Shown piece by piece: positions 58,232 to 64,000 of a stretch of DNA of 64,000 nucleotides. Origin of the DNA: Akkermansia muciniphila (GTDB lineage: Bacteria; Verrucomicrobiota; Verrucomicrobiia; Limisphaerales; BJHT01); the NCBI GenBank assembly GCA_945861535.1, contig CAMAUZ010000023.1, forward strand, positions 1-64,000. Reading direction: 5' to 3'. The position numbers and the translations under genes were made by a program. The stretch's first letter is position 1. Every line of letters begins with the position of its first letter. The notes beneath the pieces are model-generated. The model was not told the DNA's origin and did not search any database. It was given only the letters and a program-made list of their open reading frames with translations.

Positions 58232-58789
58232 TCAATCCTTGACCGGGAAAACCTCCTGCTCCTTAGCTTCTTCCAGCTTGTGCTTCCACTTCTGCGTCCC
58301 CGCATGAGTGCCACCGAGGGACAGCAGTTTCTCCTTGTTGTAAATCATCTCCCCGCGGCTCAACCCGGTGAGCGAATAGTCTCGTTCGAGGAAGATGGCC
58401 TCCTCAGGGCAGACTTCCTGACAAAAGCCGCAGAAGATGCACCGGAGCATGTTGATCTCGAATTCCTTCGGCATCTTCTCCGCGTTGCGCCGGTCGGCGG
58501 GCTGTCCCTCGGGACCGGGCGGCGTGATCTTGATGGCCTTGGGCGGACAGACGAATTCGCAAAGCTGGCAGGAAACGCACTTGGTGTTGTCCTCCTGATC
58601 CTTAACCAGATACGGCGCGCCACGATAACCCTCCGGCACGACCCACTTCTGCTCGGGATACTGCATCGTGACCGACTTCCGCCGGAAGACGGTGTTCACG
58701 AAATGCCGCGCCGTCACCTTGAACCCACCCCAGATGGCCGGTAGGTAAAGGCGTTCCCAGAAGGAAAGCTCTGTGCGTTTAACAATCAT
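58232..58789 (-). CDS. nuoI: NADH-quinone oxidoreductase subunit I
   Basis: A 185-residue iron-sulfur subunit. Two 4Fe-4S motifs, CVSCQLCEFVCP and CIFCGFCQEVCP, hold clusters N6a and N6b that pass electrons to N2. The start ATG overlaps the stop of the preceding DUF2442 gene by 4 bases. It is the peripheral-arm member that connects to NuoH. Confidence 0.96.
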   Translation of the reverse strand: MIVKRTELSFWERLYLPAIWGGFKVTARHFVNTVFRRKSVTMQYPEQKWVVPEGYRGAPYLVKDQEDNTKCVSCQLCEFVCPPKAIKITPPGPEGQPADRRNAEKMPKEFEINMLRCIFCGFCQEVCPEEAIFLERDYSLTGLSRGEMIYNKEKLLSLGGTHAGTQKWKHKLEEAKEQEVFPVKD

Positions 58790-59100
58790 GCTGTCGCCTT
58801 CAATTTCTCGGTTTTCTTCGCGACCGGCTTCGCTTTGGAAAGTTTGCGCCGAAACTCTGGCGAAGGCCGGCCCGCCAGCAGGCCCTCCGTACTCAGGTCT
58901 TCATCCAGATCCGGCCAGTGAATGCCACCGCCAGCGGCACACAACTCCCATTGATTGCGCTGCTTGAGCGAGCCGCGCGCCAGCCGGGGATACCACTGGA
59001 CCGGCACGCTCAGAACGCGGCCGTCCAGCAATTCCACCGTCAACATGGTCGCGGTGACCTTCACGTCTTTTACTCGCGGATCAGGGATCAAAGTAGTCAT
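58786..59100 (-). CDS. DUF2442 protein (first pair)
   Basis: A 104-residue protein. DUF2442 features are DVKVTATMLTVELLDGRVLS, then PVQWYPRLARG and a C-terminal WPDLDEDLSTEGLLAGRPS. Proteins of this domain act as DNA-binding partners or antitoxins next to DUF4160 genes. It overlaps the preceding DUF4160 by 20 bases and nuoI by 4 bases. The pair is therefore translated in one run between nuoH and nuoI. The last 25 residues are lysine-rich. Confidence 0.85.
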   Translation of the reverse strand: MTTLIPDPRVKDVKVTATMLTVELLDGRVLSVPVQWYPRLARGSLKQRNQWELCAAGGGIHWPDLDEDLSTEGLLAGRPSPEFRRKLSKAKPVAKKTEKLKATA

Positions 59101-59317
59101 GCCACTGTCTCAATAACTCGATCTGGTGTTCGAAAATAATCTGTCCGATGCGTTTCAACTCGGCCGGCTTGTAGCCTTCGTTGGATGCCAGCCGGATCGG
59201 CTCCAACCAATACTTGGCGGACGCGCCGCCCTTGTCCACATGGACATGCGCTGGTTCGTTCCCTTCTTCGCTGAAGAAGTAGAATCGAAAACCGCTTTCT
59301 CGCAGGACGACTGGCAT
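59081..59317 (-). CDS. DUF4160 protein (first pair)
   Basis: A 78-residue protein with the DUF4160 pattern: FRFYFFSEEGNEPAHVHVDK, then a helical end IGQIIFEHQIELLRQWHDYF. The H-V-H pair resembles a metal-binding or catalytic patch. DUF4160 and DUF2442 genes form common two-gene modules that look like toxin-antitoxin pairs. It starts 1 base after the nuoH stop and overlaps the DUF2442 gene by 20 bases. Confidence 0.85.
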   Translation of the reverse strand: MPVVLRESGFRFYFFSEEGNEPAHVHVDKGGASAKYWLEPIRLASNEGYKPAELKRIGQIIFEHQIELLRQWHDYFDP

Positions 59318-59318
59318 T

Positions 59319-60368
59319 TCATTTCGCGCCTTGCAGCCACAGCACCACCGCCGTCGCCAAAATGTTCGCCAAGGCCACCGGGATGAACCGCCGCCAGCCC
59401 AAATCCATCAACTGATCATAGCGGAAGCGCGGCAGCATCCAGCGCACCCAGATGAACACCCCCATCAGCGCCACGATCTTCCCGAGGAAAATCCCGATGT
59501 GGAGCAACCCGCCCGTCAGCGTGCTCGCCGGCTGGTCCAGGCCGCCAAACGGCAGCGTCCAGCCGCCGAAAAAGAGCGTCACCATCATGGCCGACGACGT
59601 GATCATGTTGGCGTACTCAGCCATGAAAAACAGCGCGAACTTCATCGAGCTGTACTCCGTGTGATACCCGCCCACCAGCTCGGTCTCTGATTCCGGCAGA
59701 TCGAACGGCAGACGATTGGTCTCGGCGAACGCCGCCACGAGAAAGATGAAGAACGACACCGGCTGCTTGAACACCAACCACGCGCCGCCCGACTGGTAGT
59801 TAATCACCTGACTTAGATTGAGATCGCCCACCAGCATGAACACCGGGATGACACTCATGCCCATCGCGATCTCATAGGAAATCATCTGCGCGCTCGAACG
59901 GATGCCGCCGAGGAAGGGATACTTCGAGTTGGCCGCATACCCCGCCAGCACGATGCCATACACGCCGAGCGACACGATGCCGAAGGTGTAAAGAATCCCC
60001 ACGTTCAGGTCCGCAATGACCATCTTCTGTTTGCCCAGGAACGATCCGAACGGAATCACCGCCACGGTGAGAAACGCCGGTATGAGTGACAGAGCCGGGG
60101 CCAGCCAGAAATAGACCTTACGCACATGGTCCGGCGTGAAGTCTTCCTTTACAAAACTCTTCAACCCATCCGCCAGCGGCTGCCAAATGCCGAACGGTCC
60201 CACCCGATTCGGCCCGACCCGGTCCTGGATGAACGCGGAAATCTTCCGCTCGGCCAGCACCGAGTAGGCGACCATCGGCAGCAAGACGAGAAAGATGGCG
60301 GCGACAATCTTCAGCGTGCTGAAGAGCAGGAACTGCTGCGTAGGACTAAGATGTTCGAGAAATGGCAT
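59319..60368 (-). CDS. nuoH: NADH-quinone oxidoreductase subunit H
   Basis: A 349-residue membrane subunit with eight helices. Quinone-chamber motifs are present: AERKISAFIQDRVGPNRVGP, then GWGGYAANSKYPFLGG-like segment (YAANSKYPFLGGIRSSAQ) and LPFDLPESETELVGGYHTEYS. The protein forms the quinone site with NuoB and NuoD. It is 13 bases downstream of nuoG. Confidence 0.96.
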   Translation of the reverse strand: MPFLEHLSPTQQFLLFSTLKIVAAIFLVLLPMVAYSVLAERKISAFIQDRVGPNRVGPFGIWQPLADGLKSFVKEDFTPDHVRKVYFWLAPALSLIPAFLTVAVIPFGSFLGKQKMVIADLNVGILYTFGIVSLGVYGIVLAGYAANSKYPFLGGIRSSAQMISYEIAMGMSVIPVFMLVGDLNLSQVINYQSGGAWLVFKQPVSFFIFLVAAFAETNRLPFDLPESETELVGGYHTEYSSMKFALFFMAEYANMITSSAMMVTLFFGGWTLPFGGLDQPASTLTGGLLHIGIFLGKIVALMGVFIWVRWMLPRFRYDQLMDLGWRRFIPVALANILATAVVLWLQGAK

Positions 60369-60381
60369 CGAAGTTTGAAAG

Positions 60382-62124
60382 TCAGATTTGCACCGTCACC
60401 CCGAGGTCGCCCAAGCCACCCCACGTCAGGCCATTGAACCCCGGAACTTCCCGCGCCATCTGGTTGAACAAGCCCTCAATGCTCACGAAGCCATCCTGAC
60501 CGGTGACATTAAAGACGAGGTCGTGCAGGAACTCCCACTCAGCCCGCGCGTCGCCCTTCGGCTCGATGGCTTTCATGAAACGCTGTACGCGCCCTTTGAC
60601 ATTGGTGAAGCTGCCGCGCTTCTCGACGTGCGCGCAGCCGGGCAACAGATAGTGCGCGGCGGCGGTCGTCGCATTCGGCAGAATGTCGCTGACAATCAGT
60701 GTCTCCACTTTGGCTAGCAATTCGACGCTGATGCCGTGTTTCGTCACGTCTTCGCCGAAGACGATCAGCGTCTTGATCGTTCCGGCGGCGATGCCTGCGG
60801 CGATGCGAGGCAGGTTGATGCCGGCCTCGGTGAAAGCGATGCCGGTGAGCCGGGCGCCGTTGGTGTTCGGGTTCTTGTCCGAATTCACCAGCAATTTGTC
60901 ACCTTCACCCACGCGCGGCACTGAGTCGGTGATGGCCCCAAATTTCTTAGCCAGTTTGCTCAGCAGGAATAACTCCTCATTCGTCTGCCGCGCCGAAGCG
61001 ACGATGGCGACCGAGCCTTGCGACGCGCGGCGGAGTTTCTCGGAAAGCTCCTTGATCACCGGTATCCACGAGGATACTTCCCGCTCACCAGAACTGGTCC
61101 GCCGAACGACCTGGGTAAGGCGATCTTCGCGGTTGATCCATTTGTAGTTCAGCCGTCCTGAGTCACACATCCAGGTGGAATTGACCGCGTCGTTCTGGCG
61201 CGGTTCGTAGCGATAGACCTTCTCTTCGCGCGAACCGATGATGGTGTTGCAGCCGGTGCCGCAACTGGTGCAGAGGCTCTTGGTCTCCTTGAGAAACCAC
61301 ACCCGCATCTGGAACCGGAAATCCTTCGAGGTCAGCGCGCCCACCGGGCAGATGTCCACGGTGTTGAGCGTGTAGTTATTATCAAACTGAGTACCCGGGA
61401 AAGCCGCGATGGTGTTGTAGCTGCCGCGGTTCACGATGCCCAGCTTGTCATCGCCCGCGATGTCCTTGGTGAAACGGATGCAGCGCGTGCAGAGAATGCA
61501 GCGCTCGTCGTCGAGCACGATGCGCGGCCCGAGATCGACCGACTTGGGCTTGTGAACCTTGGCCTCGACGAAGCGGCTCGTGGCCTGACCATGCTCGACC
61601 GAGTACTCCTGTAACTTGCACTCACCCGCCTGATCACAGATCGGACAGTCGAGCGGATGATTGATGAGCAACTCTTCCAGCACACCCTCGCGCATCTGCT
61701 TCGTCGCGGGCGAACTCGGATAAATCTCCATGCCCGGTGAAATGGGCGTCGCACATGCGATGGCTCCGCGTGGTGTCTGCGGTTCGTAGGGCAGGGTCTG
61801 TCGTGCGATTTTCGGCGTGCCATCGTCATTCAGGAGCGGCTTGCGATCCGGTCCCATCGCGGGCAGACCGAACTCCACCAGACACATGCGGCAGTTACCC
61901 GCGATCGGCAGCTTCGGATGATAGCAATAGTGCGGTACCTCCTTGGCGGCGATCTGACAGGCCTGCAGCATCGTGGTCGGCACCAGCTTGCCCTGCCAGT
62001 CAGGCATGAGCTTGGGCACTTCGACCTCGCGGCCGTCCACCTTGATCTTGAGCTTCTCGACCGGCGGCGGCGCGGCGGGCGCAGCGGGCTTGGTTTCGGT
62101 TGTTACGGCGGTGGACATGGTCAT
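60382..62124 (-). CDS. nuoG: NADH-quinone oxidoreductase subunit G
   Basis: A 580-residue iron-sulfur subunit, shorter than the usual 780-900. The N-terminal 2Fe-2S site is in HYCYHPKLPIAGNCRMCLVE. The His-Cys motif lies in HPLDCPICDQAGECKLQ. A 4Fe-4S cluster follows in CILCTRCIRF and another at SLCTSCGTGCNTI. The C-terminal molybdopterin-like region is truncated in comparison with E. coli. The ATG overlaps the stop of the preceding DUF2442 gene by 4 bases, so translation is coupled to it. A second ATG lies two codons later. Confidence 0.94.
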   Translation of the reverse strand: MTMSTAVTTETKPAAPAAPPPVEKLKIKVDGREVEVPKLMPDWQGKLVPTTMLQACQIAAKEVPHYCYHPKLPIAGNCRMCLVEFGLPAMGPDRKPLLNDDGTPKIARQTLPYEPQTPRGAIACATPISPGMEIYPSSPATKQMREGVLEELLINHPLDCPICDQAGECKLQEYSVEHGQATSRFVEAKVHKPKSVDLGPRIVLDDERCILCTRCIRFTKDIAGDDKLGIVNRGSYNTIAAFPGTQFDNNYTLNTVDICPVGALTSKDFRFQMRVWFLKETKSLCTSCGTGCNTIIGSREEKVYRYEPRQNDAVNSTWMCDSGRLNYKWINREDRLTQVVRRTSSGEREVSSWIPVIKELSEKLRRASQGSVAIVASARQTNEELFLLSKLAKKFGAITDSVPRVGEGDKLLVNSDKNPNTNGARLTGIAFTEAGINLPRIAAGIAAGTIKTLIVFGEDVTKHGISVELLAKVETLIVSDILPNATTAAAHYLLPGCAHVEKRGSFTNVKGRVQRFMKAIEPKGDARAEWEFLHDLVFNVTGQDGFVSIEGLFNQMAREVPGFNGLTWGGLGDLGVTVQI

Positions 62125-62384
62125 GAAATTTCACCGCGGTGAAGGTCAGTGATTGGAAAAATCATCTGGTAGTCGCCCCACATAAGGTCGCCATCGTGGA
62201 TGCTAAAGCGCTTAAACTTCGACAGGTCGCGGTAGTCGGTCGTGTCCGGATTGCGCGCCTTGGCTAGGAATGGGCCAAAATCTACGATGCGTTCCATTCC
62301 GTCGTTGAACGATACATGAATCTTGTAGCCCGACACATAGCGGGCCTTGGTCACTTCGAGATAGTCAACAGCAGCGGCTTTCAT
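62121..62384 (-). CDS. DUF2442 protein (second pair)
   Basis: An 87-residue DUF2442 protein: YVSGYKIHVSFNDGMERIVD, then FGPFLAKARNPD and a C-terminal DGDLMWGDYQMIFPITDL. Such proteins are the putative antitoxins of DUF4160 partners. It overlaps the DUF4160 gene by 4 bases and nuoG by 4 bases. It is not close in sequence to the first DUF2442 protein (58786-59100), so the two pairs were acquired separately. Confidence 0.85.
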   Translation of the reverse strand: MKAAAVDYLEVTKARYVSGYKIHVSFNDGMERIVDFGPFLAKARNPDTTDYRDLSKFKRFSIHDGDLMWGDYQMIFPITDLHRGEIS

Positions 62385-62686
62385 TTGATCCTCCGGGTGA
62401 TGATTTCTGGCTTGGTGCGAACATTATGGACAAAGAAGTTGATCCAGCGTCCGACAATCTCGTCGGCCCTGGCTTCGACAAACGATTCGAAGTCTCGCAA
62501 CTTCTGGCCTTCGAGCGGACGTTTGCCGGGTATCTCGCCGATTTCGACTCGGACAACCTCTCCATCTTCCACGATGATTTCCGCCCGGCTCTCGCGCCCG
62601 GCGTGCTTGCCGTGAACATGAATCGGCTCGTGCTCATTGGAGTAGAAGAAAATGAGGATACCAAGATATTCGTAGAGCTTGGGCAT
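62381..62686 (-). CDS. DUF4160 protein (second pair)
   Basis: A protein of 101 residues from the ATG at 62686. DUF4160 pattern: YLGILIFFYSNEHEPIHVHG, then KHAGRESRAEIIVEDGEV and a helical C-terminus. The H-V-H pair is again present. A SD-like GAGAAAG precedes the start. It overlaps the DUF2442 gene by 4 bases. In-frame codons reach up to 62758, but the ATG at 62686 gives the family start. Confidence 0.85.
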   Translation of the reverse strand: MPKLYEYLGILIFFYSNEHEPIHVHGKHAGRESRAEIIVEDGEVVRVEIGEIPGKRPLEGQKLRDFESFVEARADEIVGRWINFFVHNVRTKPEIITRRIK

Positions 62687-62693
62687 TGCTTTC

Positions 62694-62855
62694 TCACGCT
62701 TTAGTGCTGGTGGAGATTTTCGGTGCCTCAGGCCCGCCGCGCCCCGCCGCGCACTCATGGGTGAGCCGGTTGGCGAAGCCGAGGAACCGCCATGCGCTGA
62801 CCTCGCCAGTGACGCGATCAGCCAGCTTCACTAAGAAATGTTTCGGTAACTTCAT
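62694..62855 (-). CDS. small hypothetical protein inside the nuo operon
   Basis: A 53-codon frame with ATG at 62855 overlapping the stop of the DUF2283 gene by 4 bases and ending 7 bases before the DUF4160 start. The product begins MKLPKHFLVKLADRVTGEV, then SAWRFLGFANRLTHECA, with a Gly/Ser/Thr-rich end. No known family. The junctions on both sides argue for a real gene. Confidence 0.5.
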   Translation of the reverse strand: MKLPKHFLVKLADRVTGEVSAWRFLGFANRLTHECAAGRGGPEAPKISTSTKA

Positions 62856-63079
62856 TTAAACGGGGCCGCCGCCAGCGCGATGTTTTCCACAATGAGTCTC
62901 GGCAACTGACCCGAACCGAGCACCCGCTTGGCATCCAGCACTTCAATGCCGACGAGTTGCTCGCCTTCACCCATGTTGAGCGCGACCTCATCGCTGAGGC
63001 GCACCGTCCGGCATTGCCGCGGGCCGTCCAGCAGGCGGATGTAGAGCGCGTCCACTTCGGAGTCGTAGCTGATTTTCAT
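62852..63079 (-). CDS. DUF2283 protein
   Basis: A 75-residue DUF2283 protein: MKISYDSEVDALYIRLLDGP, then a beta-rich centre with SDEVALNMGEGEQLVGIEVL. These short proteins are frequent partners of DUF4258 genes, where they are putative antitoxins. It lies 12 bases behind the DUF4258 gene and overlaps the following small ORF by 4 bases. Confidence 0.88.
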   Translation of the reverse strand: MKISYDSEVDALYIRLLDGPRQCRTVRLSDEVALNMGEGEQLVGIEVLDAKRVLGSGQLPRLIVENIALAAAPFK

Positions 63080-63091
63080 AGTGTCAACCGG

Positions 63092-63346
63092 CTAAAAGTA
63101 GAACGTGTAAACGGTGATGACCACAATCTCATTCGCTTCTTCTTTGATCACCGGCGCCACCTGCTTGATGGCATAGCGACGACCATTCCAGTCGGCGTTG
63201 AACTGGAAATTCTCGCGGCACAGTTCGCGTCCGTGTTTGGCTGTTTCGCGGCCGCCGCTTCGGATGCTTTCAATGACTTCATCGTGAGTGGCCCCACGTT
63301 CCACGCACTGCTCTTGCGCATGGCGGGTGAGGCGAATTGGTTTCAT
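63092..63346 (-). CDS. DUF4258 protein
   Basis: An 84-residue protein of the DUF4258 family, a RelE-like fold: RLTRHAQEQCVERGATHDEV (conserved His and Arg), a central KHGRELCRENFQFNADWNGR and a final strand EIVVITVYTFYF. It is the putative toxin of the pair with DUF2283. Its ATG overlaps the nuoF stop by 4 bases, which couples it to nuoF translation. Confidence 0.88.
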   Translation of the reverse strand: MKPIRLTRHAQEQCVERGATHDEVIESIRSGGRETAKHGRELCRENFQFNADWNGRRYAIKQVAPVIKEEANEIVVITVYTFYF

Positions 63347-64000
63347 CTGTGAGTGCTCGCGGCCGCCTTTATCTCCGGCGACTGGCCGGCAACCTTCGTC
63401 CTTGCCTCATCCGCCGCGCCCTTCGCTTCAAACTCATCCCTGAATTTGCTGACAAAACTCAGAACCGGCCACGCGCAGGCCTCGCCAAACGCGCAGATCG
63501 TGCGGCCCTGAATGTTGCTGGCGATTTTGACCAGGTAGTCGGCGTCCGCCTTGCGGCCCTCGCCGTGGGTCATGCGATGCAGCGCCTTGCTCATCCAGAG
63601 GGAGCCTTCGCGGCAGGGGGTGCATTGGCCGCAGCTTTCGTGGGCGTAGAACTCACTAACATTGGCGAGACAATCGACGATGTCGCGGCTGTCATCCATG
63701 ACAATCACCGCGCTCGATCCGGACATCGTGCCGGCCTGCTGGAGTGAGTCGAAATCGTAGGGGAGGTCGAGCAATGGGACATCGACTTTCGCCATCTGGC
63801 CATCCGCGCCCTTGCGATTGAGTTTGAAGACTTCACCAGCCTTCAAGACTTTCGCTGAGGAGCCACCGGGAATCACGGCCTTGAGTTTCCGTCCATCGCG
63901 CAAGCCCTGGCCGAAGTTGTCGTGGTTGATAAGTTCGCCGAGCGTGACTTTGCCCACTTCGATCTCGAAATACCCTGGGCGCTTCACGTCGCCACTGAGA
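63343..64000 (-). CDS. nuoF: NADH-quinone oxidoreductase subunit F (partial, start outside the window)
   Basis: The C-terminal 218 or so residues of NuoF, running off the right edge of the window. It begins with the SGDVKRPGYFEIEVG segment after the NADH/FMN domain. The 4Fe-4S site (N3) is visible in ESCGQCTPCREGSLW, and the downstream Cys is in RTICAFGEACAWPVLSF. NuoF takes electrons from NADH to FMN. The C-terminal tail (TKVAGQSPEIKAAASTHR) is longer than usual. It is the most upstream nuo gene visible. Confidence 0.95.
   Translation of the reverse strand, partial: LSGDVKRPGYFEIEVGKVTLGELINHDNFGQGLRDGRKLKAVIPGGSSAKVLKAGEVFKLNRKGADGQMAKVDVPLLDLPYDFDSLQQAGTMSGSSAVIVMDDSRDIVDCLANVSEFYAHESCGQCTPCREGSLWMSKALHRMTHGEGRKADADYLVKIASNIQGRTICAFGEACAWPVLSFVSKFRDEFEAKGAADEARTKVAGQSPEIKAAASTHR

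Overview
The window is a GC-rich bacterial chromosome segment, most likely from the phylum Verrucomicrobiota. Pointers are a Planctomycetes/Verrucomicrobia-type secreted 'membrane-bound dehydrogenase' (23.6-26.1 kb), a DUF1501 protein with a Tat-like leader (48.6-50.1 kb), a pseudopilin with the H-X9-DG signature (12.1-13.0 kb), a very large multi-domain Ser/Thr kinase (40.5-45.3 kb) and many short palindromic repeats between genes. The assignment rests on gene content only, with no marker rRNA.

Left end (1-6.4 kb): the distal part of a BREX phage-defence locus. The tail of an upstream gene (candidate pglX) is followed by a small ORF, then an unbroken run of overlapping genes: a putative toxin, an HTH antitoxin with a C-terminal extension, a SecB-like chaperone, pglZ and brxL. 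The first three form a toxin-antitoxin-chaperone (TAC) module, preceded by a perfect 24-bp palindrome. The island ends at a fragment matching the 3' end of a tmRNA or tRNA gene (6356-6384), which looks like an integration scar.

6.5-20.2 kb: a phosphatase/ADP-ribosylglycohydrolase fusion, a PD-(D/E)XK nuclease with an unknown partner, a decayed gene, a Fic protein, a pseudopilin, a CvpA-like membrane protein, a broken nucleotidyltransferase/HEPN remnant, and a minus-strand capsule/exopolysaccharide export cluster (beta-barrel, Wzz/BY-kinase, Wza-like lipoprotein, FHA protein).

20.2-38.9 kb: dnaA with a VapBC-like pair behind it, the secreted dehydrogenase, an esterase, an HpnA-like epimerase, an enolase-superfamily enzyme, a DUF350/lipoprotein group, a SNF2 helicase, a radical SAM protein and a HEPN/nucleotidyltransferase pair.

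38.9-51.9 kb: the giant kinase followed by five overlapping small membrane or lipoprotein genes, several small orphan genes, a Uma2-like protein, a remnant of a DNA methyltransferase, the DUF1501 protein, a second PIN toxin pair and a secretin-like protein.

51.9-64.0 kb: a respiratory complex I operon on the minus strand, read nuoF-G-H-I-J-K-L-M-N. Three small toxin-antitoxin-like pairs (DUF4258/DUF2283 and two DUF4160/DUF2442) sit inside it, joined to the nuo genes by 4-bp overlaps or 1-nt gaps.

At least five families of short inverted-repeat elements are scattered between genes, several present in two or three copies. No CRISPR array, rRNA or complete tRNA gene was seen.
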